A DNA stretch of 59,176 nucleotides from Candidatus Latescibacterota bacterium (GTDB taxonomy: Bacteria > Latescibacterota > UBA2968): the NCBI GenBank assembly GCA_022824945.1, contig JAJDYX010000037.1, positions 1 through 59,176 of the forward strand. Reading direction: 5' to 3'. Position numbers and translations under genes: made by a program. The notes beneath the pieces are model-generated. The model saw nothing but the letters and a program-made list of their open reading frames with translations, searched no databases and was not told the origin of the DNA. Shown here piece by piece: positions 51,372 to 59,176 of this stretch (the first letter of the stretch is position 1; every line of letters starts with the position of its first letter).

Positions 51372-51596
51372 TTAGCGATGTTCGGAGGTATCAGTAACCG
51401 ACGACCGTTTGCCTCTGAGTCCATCTATCGCCTTGCTGCGCTCACTCGCGGACTTATGAAACAGCCCGCGCACAGAATTAGACCCCTCGGAAACCTCGGG
51501 AATATCAGAGGTATCGATCTGCTCATCGGGCAGCGCCGCAAGCGCGTCCAACTCTTCTTTCTGAGCTTGTGTTAATTTAATATCCCGACGCTTCAT
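51372..51596 (-). CDS. BrnA-like N-terminal fragment, probably a truncated gene copy
   Basis: 74 residues. LTQAQKEELDALAALPDEQI and DTSDIPE match the N-terminus of BrnA antitoxins, and SVRGLFHKSASERSKAIDGL matches residues 36-60 of the 489-residue protein at 51998-53467 almost exactly. After that the frame turns into SSVTDTSEHR and stops. It has its own ribosome-binding sequence (GGGAG) and a leader resembling that of the longer gene. Most likely a partial duplication broken after about 60 codons; a functional mini-antitoxin cannot be excluded. No BrnT toxin is visible nearby. Confidence 0.55.
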   Translation of the reverse strand: MKRRDIKLTQAQKEELDALAALPDEQIDTSDIPEVSEGSNSVRGLFHKSASERSKAIDGLRGKRSSVTDTSEHR

Positions 51597-51659
51597 ACCT
51601 TAATCTCCCGGTTCGGATTGCTTTTCGGATACAAAAATATATCGTTCCAAACGGGCTTC

Positions 51660-51840
51660 AGTCAAGTACCAGTCAAGTAAAATAACCGTCGTATATTCAA
51701 TAATTTATGAGAAACATGATCTCATATCGCCGGTTGCCAGTCAAGTACCAGTCAAGTAAAATAAATGTCTTATTTTCAATAATTTACGAAAAACAGGTTC
51801 TCGCATCGTCGATTGTCAATCAAGTAACCGTCAAGAAAGT
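51660..51840 (-). repeat. Leader array A: paired 11-bp repeats with two spacers
   Basis: On the minus strand three pairs of 11-bp units (CTTGACGGTTA+CTTGATTGACA, ACTTGACTGGT+ACTTGACTGGC, ACTTGACTGGT+ACTTGACTGAA) are separated by two spacers of about 70 bp. Each spacer contains AAATTATTGAA. The array lies just upstream of the 74-residue frame. Arrays B and C have the same plan. Confidence 0.75.
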
Positions 51841-51897
51841 TGAAAAATTCAAGCTCTCGGTCGATTGAGAACTTGAAAAACAACACGGCTTTACTAA

Positions 51898-51940
51898 ATC
51901 CTTTACTAAATCCTTTACTAAATCCCCTAAATATTCCAAA
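51898..51940 (-). repeat. 12-bp tandem repeat after the 489-residue ATPase gene
   Basis: CCTTTACTAAAT is repeated three times head to tail on the plus strand, with a further AATTTAGTAAAG in inverted orientation at about 51941-51952. It lies 60-100 bases beyond the ATPase stop. Read on the minus strand in the same frame as the ATPase it encodes GFSK repeats. Confidence 0.7.
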
Positions 51941-51997
51941 ATTTAGTAAAGAACAAACCTCTGAAAAACAAGTATTTATATATATTCCTTTTTTGCA

Positions 51998-53467
51998 CTA
52001 CTCCTTTTCAGACTCATTTTCTTTACTAAGTTTTCTTTTCGGATGCGCTTCTGTAAGCACCCATGCGGGTTGAGCGCGGGAGCCCTGGTTGACGATCAAA
52101 TCGGAGAGACGCAATTCCTGTATAAGATTACGGACCCGGATCTTCTTCTGCTCGTCCGTCAGCCGATCAGGAAGCTCCGAAATCAGGGCCTGATCGATCT
52201 CTTTGCGACTGACCGGGCCATGTTCGCGGATCAAGGTTAAAATCATATCCAGGTAGTACTGCTTGTCAAATCCGCGTTCTATGAGGTAACGGTCAGTGTC
52301 ATCCGTCACCTTAGCAATCAATTCAGCGACCATTAAGTTAGGGTAACGGCCTTCAACAAGACCGCTGGCCTTCAGAGAGCGATGATCTTCCCGGCTGATA
52401 CGCATTCCCTTTTGCATCTGGTCAAGTAGCATAACCTGACTGAGGTTCAGGTCAGTTCGTTCCATCAGGAGCCGAGTATAGCGCTCATCAAGAATGCGAC
52501 CGTGGATGCTCACAGCCACGCTATTTGTCTGCGTCAAATCGTAGTCTGGAAGCGCAAAGAAACGCTTCCTCTGTGTATCGAACATGCGCTTAATGCCGCC
52601 ACCCTGAGTATCAATCAGATTCAATTCAACCATGGCATCAGCTAAGAATGGATTGCGGTAGATAGCCTGGGGGGCGTCTTGTTGGATGACTGTCTCGACA
52701 TCGCCGGGCAGAAAGTCTCCGACATTGGTCAGCAAAATGCGGTCGGGAAATTCGACGACGACAATCCGTCCACGCAGACGATAGTCCTGATGTGCGATGC
52801 TGTTGTGCAGGGCTTCGCGGATTACCCAGGGGGCGTACTGAGTAATTTCTTGAGGGAACAGTGTCCCGCTCGGCAGGGCGCGCACAGTGAGGTTGCGAAC
52901 ACGCTTCAGAAGGCGATCTCCCGCAAGCAAGAACGGCGGCCCAATGTGCTCGTAATCCAACTCGCGATTCTGGTCGTCCTTGAGCACCCAAGAAATTTTA
53001 GCCACCATTGGCGAGAGTAGCACCGACGATTCCGGCCGTCCCAGCAACAGCAGTGCGGTATTCGTCACAGCACCCTGTCTTAAAACCCGAGCTTTGTTGA
53101 GAAACGTCGCGTCGTCCCACTCCTCAACCTCATCCGCCTGCACTGGATGCTTGATGACGAACTGCTCGCGTGCCTTGACCAGAGCATTGGGGTCAAGATC
53201 ATCAAGCCTCGCCTGTTCACACACCTCTGCGGACCAGTCGCTCCCGCGTGTCCAAATCGCGCGAGCCTTCTCAGGATGCTTGCTTCTCAGTTCATCTATC
53301 GCTTTACTCCGCTCACTGGCGGACTTATGAAACAGCCCGCGCACAGAATTTGTCCTCTCAGGTCTCTCAGGAATATCAGAGGTATCTATCTGCTCATCGG
53401 GCAGAGCCGCAAGTGCGTCCAACTCTTCTTTTTCAGCTTGTGTAGATTCAGTATCCGGACTCGTCAT
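51998..53467 (-). CDS. RecG-like/HATPase_c_4 protein whose AlbA_2 domain is replaced by a BrnA-like N-terminus
   Basis: 489 residues. Residues 1-45 resemble the start of BrnA antitoxins (EKEELDALAALPDEQIDTSD). Residues about 75-150 match the connector of AlbA_2 ATPases (LDDLDPNALVKAREQF, WDDATFLNKARVLRQGAVT). The GHKL-type domain follows (ALHNSIAHQDYRLRG, DTQGGGIKRMFDTQ), then two winged-helix segments (about 300-460; VSRKEIDQALISELPDRLTD). The AlbA_2 nucleic-acid-binding half is missing. The TAG stop is followed in the same frame by about 67 more open codons. Start has only weak AGGG spacing. Confidence 0.75.
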   Translation of the reverse strand: MTSPDTESTQAEKEELDALAALPDEQIDTSDIPERPERTNSVRGLFHKSASERSKAIDELRSKHPEKARAIWTRGSDWSAEVCEQARLDDLDPNALVKAREQFVIKHPVQADEVEEWDDATFLNKARVLRQGAVTNTALLLLGRPESSVLLSPMVAKISWVLKDDQNRELDYEHIGPPFLLAGDRLLKRVRNLTVRALPSGTLFPQEITQYAPWVIREALHNSIAHQDYRLRGRIVVVEFPDRILLTNVGDFLPGDVETVIQQDAPQAIYRNPFLADAMVELNLIDTQGGGIKRMFDTQRKRFFALPDYDLTQTNSVAVSIHGRILDERYTRLLMERTDLNLSQVMLLDQMQKGMRISREDHRSLKASGLVEGRYPNLMVAELIAKVTDDTDRYLIERGFDKQYYLDMILTLIREHGPVSRKEIDQALISELPDRLTDEQKKIRVRNLIQELRLSDLIVNQGSRAQPAWVLTEAHPKRKLSKENESEKE

Positions 53468-53555
53468 ACCCTACTCTCTCAGTTCGTACAAGCCCTCAAC
53501 CCAATCGACGGACAGTGTCGTCAGGCGTTTGAGAACGCGTGTGGTTGTATCAATG

Positions 53556-53702
53556 ATCATTTGGTTTTCCGTCAAACAACCATCAAACAAATTACAAAGC
53601 GGTAAGTGGTTTGATAACAATGGGTTACAAAATCACACTTGCTCCGTCGAGCCATTTTTCGAGTTTTCTATCAAACAACCGTCAAACAACCATCAAACAA
53701 AT
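53556..53702 (-). repeat. Leader array B: paired 11-bp repeats bounded by GATCATTTG/CAAATGATC
   Basis: On the minus strand it starts GATCATTTG, has three units of TTTGATGGTTG type, about 90 bp of spacer, two more units (TTTGATGGTTG, TTTGACGGAAA) and ends CAAATGATC. It ends about 90 bp before the 489-residue ATPase gene. It matches array C over its length apart from one extra 11-bp unit. Confidence 0.8.
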
Positions 53703-53707
53703 GATCG

Positions 53708-55186
53708 TCAATCCGCCTGGGCCGCCCAGAAGGGCACGTATCGACGATTTCTGGTGCCGCTATTGGCCATCTCAACGGCGATGACACCCGCTTCGACAGC
53801 TTCTCTCAATAACCGTGAGGCAGTCGAAGCGTTGTGGTCTGGGATGCCAAATCGCGTGCGGATTGAGGTGTTGGTAACAGCGTTGCCCATCACATAATTC
53901 AGGCAGGCGTGAAAATAACAGGCGCGAATTCGTTCCTGCCGATCCAGATCCCTCAGTGCCTTAGGCGCAAAAAGCGTGACGCGAGTGGCATCTCCTGGCG
54001 TCTCGAACAACGGCGCAGGAAGCTGGAACAACTCAATTTGGAATACCACCTTGTCGATGCCGCTACCGCGCTCCTCGCACAAGTTGAAGCGCCGCATGAG
54101 CGATGCCAGTTTATCATTCCGCGATTTCGGTGCCGCATCCACCAATCGGTCAATATCGACGAGGGGTGCGCCGGGATTGGTAATCTCGATTCGGCCTTCG
54201 AATATTTCTACCATTGGCCCCGCGCCAGTAATCGAAAAATCCTGGTGGATGAGTGCGTTGGCGACCAATTCGCGCACGGCTACGATTGGAAATGTCGCTA
54301 CTGTTCGGCGCAGAGCCTGTTCAATAATCTCGTTCTCCGGTAATAATGCGTGGATGTATTCGTTCAGCCCTTCAAATCCACAGGCATAGCCCTTGGGTAC
54401 TTCGCGTTCCTTAAAGGCCTCCAACCGGCCACTGCCCTTGTAATGGATGACACGCATGGCCTTTCGACGCAAGGTTCGAAAATTGTCGAGATCTTTGGCA
54501 AAGAGTATCGCTCCGAGATTGGTGATGTCCCATCCACCAGCTACCGAAGGCCGGATCAATTCGTCGCTCGCCAGCACCTCAAGAAGGCGCCGCTGTGTCT
54601 TCGGCTGTGGCAGTTTCAGCAGGTCGAAATAGGCCTGACAGTCCAGTAGACGAACAACATCGTCACCCGTTGCCCGTTCAAGTGCAATCCCTTCCTCGAA
54701 TGGCGTCTGGTCAAAAATGCGCCACAGTGCCCGCTCTTTTTCGGGATGATCCTTGAGCTTTTTCTTATAGCTACCCACGCGGATGTATTCCTGACCGGCA
54801 AAGCGCACCGGATGCCGCGTAGCACGGTTAATTTCCGTCAGTATGACTGACCCCTTCTCGGTACTCAAGGGGAAAAAATGAAAATCAATCTTCGGTTCGA
54901 GCAGACGCAGCAGCCAATTTTCCAGTTCCTCATTTCCCTTTTTGGCGGACCTGGGATCGAAGCTACTCCCCACGACTGCGTGGTCATGATCGCGCACACC
55001 CCACACCAGATAAGCCGCGGCTTTGCCTACAAGTGCCGCCGAGTTGGCAAGCGCAGAAAGATACTCACCGATCTCCTGTGGGTCAGTGTTGTCTTCCTTA
55101 AATTCTACCCACTCGGTCTCGTGCGGCAAAGCGCATAGCTCCCGGAGAAGCCCTTCCAGGTACTCGGGAGAACGTTGACCGTTCAT
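53708..55186 (-). CDS. AlbA_2 (Schlafen-like) ATP-binding protein
   Basis: 492 residues. AlbA_2 domain about 5-150 (LPHETEWVEFKEDNTDPQEI, GEYLSALANSAAL, AAYLVWGVRDHDH). HATPase_c_4 domain about 300-400 (VRELVANALIHQDFSITGAG, CEERGSGIDKVVF). C-terminal winged helix about 415-485 (TNTSIRTRFGIPDHNASTAS, RLLREAVEAGVIAV). GGAGG lies eight bases before the ATG. Its 5' region contains array C and, 540 bases upstream, promoter copy B. Proteins of this build are linked to regulation and defence; enzymatic activity unproven. Confidence 0.87.
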   Translation of the reverse strand: MNGQRSPEYLEGLLRELCALPHETEWVEFKEDNTDPQEIGEYLSALANSAALVGKAAAYLVWGVRDHDHAVVGSSFDPRSAKKGNEELENWLLRLLEPKIDFHFFPLSTEKGSVILTEINRATRHPVRFAGQEYIRVGSYKKKLKDHPEKERALWRIFDQTPFEEGIALERATGDDVVRLLDCQAYFDLLKLPQPKTQRRLLEVLASDELIRPSVAGGWDITNLGAILFAKDLDNFRTLRRKAMRVIHYKGSGRLEAFKEREVPKGYACGFEGLNEYIHALLPENEIIEQALRRTVATFPIVAVRELVANALIHQDFSITGAGPMVEIFEGRIEITNPGAPLVDIDRLVDAAPKSRNDKLASLMRRFNLCEERGSGIDKVVFQIELFQLPAPLFETPGDATRVTLFAPKALRDLDRQERIRACYFHACLNYVMGNAVTNTSIRTRFGIPDHNASTASRLLREAVEAGVIAVEMANSGTRNRRYVPFWAAQAD

Positions 55187-55374
55187 GTCAAAACCTCCGC
55201 AGAAGCATTTTCGTTACAGTACAAGTCATCCAAATCGCCAGGAGCCGCTACTTCCCGCGCATCTACCTTGCCCGTGACCACACCGGCAATCATTCGTGCT
55301 CAGTTTATCGGCCCTGCTAATCAGCATATCGCAGATGCGATCTTTCAAACCGTGCTCGGTTGTGTCGGTGATCA

Positions 55375-55510
55375 TTTGGTCTTCCATCAAACAACCATCA
55401 AACAAATTTAAAAACAGTAAGTGTTTATATAACAATAATTTAAAAAATAAATTTGTCCTGTCGAGTCATTTTTCCGGTCTTCTATCAAACAACCATCAAG
55501 CAAATGATCG
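55375..55510 (-). repeat. Leader array C: paired 11-bp repeats bounded by GATCATTTG/CAAATGATC
   Basis: On the minus strand: GATCATTTG, units CTTGATGGTTG and TTTGATAGAAG, an AT-rich spacer with AAATTATTG, units TTTGATGGTTG and TTTGATGGAAG, then CAAATGATC. It lies about 190 bp before the ATPase start at 55186. The interior has no convincing gene, although some frames keep an LFDGCL-like peptide in common with array B. Confidence 0.8.
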
Positions 55511-55703
55511 TCAATTAACATAAGTTCAAAAAAATAAATAATTTAAATAAAATTTACAACTTCTTAACCCGCTTTGCGTCAATTACCAGCAGATAGAAAC
55601 TCGGATAAAAGCAGTCATGGAGAATGCCCCCAGTGAAAACGGACCTTAAGTTCGCGGAACATTTCAGTGGCACTTTATCTCCCTTACCCATTTACTCGTT
55701 TAG
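55511..55703. other. Gene-free leader between promoter copy B and array C
   Basis: About 190 bases without an open frame on either strand worth reporting and no clear structure. On the minus strand it would be the 5' leader of the ATPase transcript, about 540 nt in all from promoter B to the start codon. Confidence 0.4.
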
Positions 55704-55792
55704 CACTTGAAGAACGCATATTCAATGTTGCATTTAGTATAGCCAACTTTGTCTGCATATTCAAGACTACGAATAAAAAAAACAGCCTATCC
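55704..55792 (-). repeat. Promoter-bearing direct repeat, copy B
   Basis: Second copy of the 89-bp repeat at 51237-51325, with TTGAAT (complement of 55759-55764), a 17-bp spacer and TATACT (complement of 55736-55741). It would transcribe toward the 492-residue ATPase gene. It adjoins the mdh terminator, so the promoter-terminator unit was copied as a block. Confidence 0.75.
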
Positions 55793-55812
55793 AACTTTTT
55801 GGACGGGCTGAC
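55778..55812 (-). terminator. Terminator of the rng-rplU-rpmA-mdh operon (third related copy)
   Basis: CAGCCTATCC/GGACGGGCTG arms (55783-55792 and 55801-55810), one mismatch, T8 on the minus strand. Confidence 0.75.
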
Positions 55813-55843
55813 TGTGGAACTGCTTTTAGTTTTTTGTCAATTT

Positions 55844-57039
<1,196 letters not shown>

Positions 57040-57056
57040 GAAAAGCCTCCTTAATT

Positions 57057-57374
57057 TTAGCTTTCCGCTACAATTTTTTCAATCTGAAGTTCGGTATAGG
57101 ATTGCCGATGCCCATTTTTTCGGCGATAATTTTTTCGGCGCTTCATCTTAAAAACCGTAATTTTATCTGCGCGACCATGTCCTTTGACAAGAGCCTCGAC
57201 AGCAGCCCCTTCAACTTGAGGCGTACCCACTTTGATTTCATCGCTGCCACCTACGAGCAACACATCGGGCAAAGTGAGAGAAGCCCCCTCCTCGGCATCG
57301 AGCCGGGCAACGCGGATATTATCGCCCGCTTCCACCTTATATTGGCTGCCAGCGATATCGACTACTGCATACAT
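57057..57374 (-). CDS. rplU: 50S ribosomal protein bL21
   Basis: 105 residues from ATG 57374 ([18 protein letters not shown]), where homology begins and GGAGG lies just upstream; the open frame before it is not family-like. [20 protein letters not shown] near the C-terminus is the family signature. The gene for ribonuclease G lies upstream and bL27 downstream, an arrangement common in many phyla. Confidence 0.97.
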   Translation of the reverse strand: MYAVVDIAGSQYKVEAGDNIRVARLDAEEGASLTLPDVLLVGGSDEIKVGTPQVEGAAVEALVKGHGRADKITVFKMKRRKNYRRKNGHRQSYTELQIEKIVAES

Positions 57375-57502
57375 ATTTAAACCTCCAGAAACTGTCCCAG
57401 TCCTCAACCTCCAGTCCCCAGCCCCACACAAACAGACTTCCCGACCCGGTGTGGATCGAGAAATCTAAAGAACATAGAATGTATCCGAAGTATCACTTTA
57501 TG

Positions 57503-59044
57503 TCAAGTTTGAACTTCATTTGTCACATCGATCTTCCGCTTCCGAGAAAAAACGCGATAATCTTCTTCGCGCAAATCCGGAGCCGATTCAACATCGAGCC
57601 AAACGCGCGTGGATTTGCGAATGGCTTTGAGGCGCTCTCTGCGATTCTCGAGCAAATAAAACCCGAGCGTGGGGTGAACCTGCACGGTGAGACGTCGTTC
57701 GAGCGCGGCTGCGCGAGATCGTTTGAGCCAGCGTTCGATACGCGACAGCACGGTTTCCTGGCTCGGAATGTGCCCCGTACCATGGCATTGCGGACAGGGT
57801 GCAGAATAGGTGGACATCAAACTGGGACGAACCCGCTGGCGGGTCATCTCCATGAGACCAAACTCCGTAATGCGCGAATACCGGATCTTGGACCGGTCGC
57901 GGCGAATAGCCTGGCGCATTTCTTCTTCAACGCGCTTGCGATCTCGCGCATGGTCCATATCGATAAAATCGACAACCACAAGCCCGCCCATATCGCGCAA
58001 GCGAAGTTGACGGGCAACTTCTCGGGCGGCTTCCAAATTGGTCTTGAGCACGGTCTCATCCTGCTTGGCGCGCCCTTTACCCACGCTGCGCCCACTGTTG
58101 ACATCGATGGCAACCAGCGCTTCTGTCGGATCAATAACCAGATAACCACCACCCCTGAACCAGATTTTGCGTTCCGTGAGTTTTTCAATTTCGGCTTCAA
58201 TGCCAAAAGCGTCAAAAATCGGTCGCGTATCGCCGTAGTATTCAACAGTCTGGCGCAACTCCGGCGAAACCCCTTTGAGATATGCCTGAATTTCCTTGTA
58301 TTCGCGTTTTGAATCAACGACGAGACGATGAACATCCTCCGTGAACAAATCGCGGATAAGGCCAGATGTCATGCCCACTTCTTTGTGCAGCAATTTGGGA
58401 CCGCTGTTTTTCATCCCTTGTTTCTGAATTCTTCTCCACGTTGTCAAAAGCTGCTTGAGATCGCGCCTGAGTTCCCGCTCGCCCTTGCCACGGGCTTCGG
58501 TACGCACAATAAGGCCAAAGCCCTCGGGCTTGATATTGCCCCCGATATCCCGAAGACGTCGCTTTTCGCGCCAATTGGTAATTTTGCGCGATACCCCTAC
58601 TTTATCGCCATCGGGTACCAGCACCATAAACCGACCGGCGAGTGATGGCACGGCAGTAATGCGCGGTCCTTTTGTGTTGATGGACTCTTTTTTAATCTGC
58701 ACAATAACCTCCTGGCCTTTGCGCAAAAGCTCATCAATGGAGAATTTGCCCTGCCCATTGGTCTGATCCCGGATATCCTCGAGAATTTCCGAGTCGAGTT
58801 CGACCATTGAGCCGGGCGAGCCAGGCATATCAGAAACATGTAAAAAAGCTGCTTTTTCCTGCCCAATATCGACAAAACCTGCCTGTAAGCCAGGCAGAAC
58901 AGCGGTTACAACCCCCTGGTAAACATCACCAACCATGCGTTCTTTTTCAGCGCGTTCAACGAGAATCTCCGCGAGCCGACCATCTTCGAGAATGGCAATT
59001 CTCGACTCGTGTGAAGCGACATTGATAATGATTTCCGTTTTCAT
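57503..59044 (-). CDS. rng: Ribonuclease G (RNase E/G family)
   Basis: 5'-end-sensing endoribonuclease for rRNA and mRNA processing. 513 residues from ATG 59044 (MKTEIIINVASHESRIAILE). The S1 domain (about 35-120: GDVYQGVVTAVLPGLQAGFV, DIGQEKAAFLHVSD) is followed by the 5' sensor/RNase H-like part and the catalytic DNase-I-like region with the Mg-binding IDVNSGRSVGKG and DFIDMDHARDR. The zinc-link Cys pair is in SAPCPQCHGTGHI. Length fits RNase G; the long RNase E tail is absent. First complete gene of the ribosomal-protein run. Confidence 0.95.
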   Translation of the reverse strand: MKTEIIINVASHESRIAILEDGRLAEILVERAEKERMVGDVYQGVVTAVLPGLQAGFVDIGQEKAAFLHVSDMPGSPGSMVELDSEILEDIRDQTNGQGKFSIDELLRKGQEVIVQIKKESINTKGPRITAVPSLAGRFMVLVPDGDKVGVSRKITNWREKRRLRDIGGNIKPEGFGLIVRTEARGKGERELRRDLKQLLTTWRRIQKQGMKNSGPKLLHKEVGMTSGLIRDLFTEDVHRLVVDSKREYKEIQAYLKGVSPELRQTVEYYGDTRPIFDAFGIEAEIEKLTERKIWFRGGGYLVIDPTEALVAIDVNSGRSVGKGRAKQDETVLKTNLEAAREVARQLRLRDMGGLVVVDFIDMDHARDRKRVEEEMRQAIRRDRSKIRYSRITEFGLMEMTRQRVRPSLMSTYSAPCPQCHGTGHIPSQETVLSRIERWLKRSRAAALERRLTVQVHPTLGFYLLENRRERLKAIRKSTRVWLDVESAPDLREEDYRVFSRKRKIDVTNEVQT

Positions 59045-59134
59045 TTTATTTATCCTTACTGATATCCGTCTATCTCCGGTCAAGTCCAAAAAGTTCTGTA
59101 AAAAGGTAGCCCCGTGACATAGGGGTCAGTGATT

Positions 59135-59176
59135 TTATTTTAAATCCGTCATATCCAGATAGCGTCTGCCGGTGAT
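59135..59176 (-). CDS. C-terminal 13 codons of a gene continuing beyond the window
   Basis: On the minus strand the window edge reads ITGRRYLDMTDLK and a TAA stop. It is in the same direction as rng and about 90 bp before it. Radical-SAM TIGR03960-type genes often precede rng, but this tail is too short to decide. Confidence 0.4.
   Translation of the reverse strand: MTGRRYLDMTDLK

Noticed and set aside
51372..53467. Functional BrnT-BrnA toxin-antitoxin pair
   Set aside because: Only the N-terminal part of a BrnA-like sequence is seen, and no BrnT-like frame is found upstream of either copy.
55226..55435. 69-codon minus-strand frame through array C
   Set aside because: It begins inside the repeat array, has no ribosome-binding site, and its second half has no counterpart in array B; only the shared peptide stretch is noted as a finding.
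51660..55510. CRISPR array
   Set aside because: The repeats are 11 bp, paired and of only two to three units, spacers are related to one another, and no cas genes are in the window.

Overview
The window looks like chromosome from an uncultured Gram-negative bacterium of about 50% GC. Omp85/TamA-type and large beta-barrel proteins show an outer membrane. LL-diaminopimelate aminotransferase, a secreted protease with a dockerin-like EF-hand tail, a sulfatase, a PhyH dioxygenase, several AlbA_2/Schlafen-like ATPases and dispersed GTAGGAGCGGG-type palindromes recall Candidatus Latescibacterota or Poribacteria. That placement is inferred from gene content and memory, not from a phylogeny.

Layout. 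0.2-4.9 kb: a dedA-ddl pair split by a TnpB-only IS200/IS605-type element, tRNA-Thr(TGT), a small membrane protein and a PhyH-type dioxygenase. 4.9-6.9 kb: a two-gene cassette (AlbA_2 ATPase plus dual-OB protein). 7.1-19.3 kb: a minus-strand locus that is the most interesting part of the window. In transcription order it has a GT4-GT28-like fusion glycosyltransferase, a second GT4 glycosyltransferase, four short precursor peptides with double-glycine-type leaders, a C39 peptidase/ABC exporter carrying two N-terminal cyclic-nucleotide-binding domains, an HlyD adaptor, a cytosolic parvulin and a UDP-GlcNAc 2-epimerase. The genes from exporter to epimerase abut or overlap. The four peptides share a leader in which a conserved Cys directly follows the predicted GG (or GL) cleavage site. 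This looks like a secreted-peptide (RiPP/bacteriocin-like) system that I cannot assign to a named class.

19.5-49.1 kb is mostly housekeeping, metabolism and secretion: an ABC-ATPase remnant, a dockerin-tailed metalloprotease, guaA (long, eukaryote-like form), nadB, a DUF5117/DUF4953-type zinc protease, DUF420, a TIGR01777 epimerase, glutamate dehydrogenase, a cytidylate-kinase-like protein, a SelA-like PLP enzyme, Nudix, MerR/MFS, PIG-L, a lipoprotein fusing a branched-chain-amino-acid-type binding domain to a complete Cu/Zn superoxide dismutase, two outer-membrane barrels, an NHL protein, a sulfatase, dapL, and a MazG-like protein.

49.2-55.8 kb is an accessory island of three AlbA_2/RecG-like ATPase genes and a truncated gene start. 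It has recurring paired 11-bp repeats in the leaders, duplicated promoter cassettes, related terminators and a MITE. 55.8-59.2 kb holds the core rng-rplU-rpmA-mdh run on the minus strand and the last 13 codons of an upstream gene.

Start codons were moved inward wherever a Shine-Dalgarno sequence or family homology favoured a downstream start. All family names come from motif recognition by eye; no database search was run.
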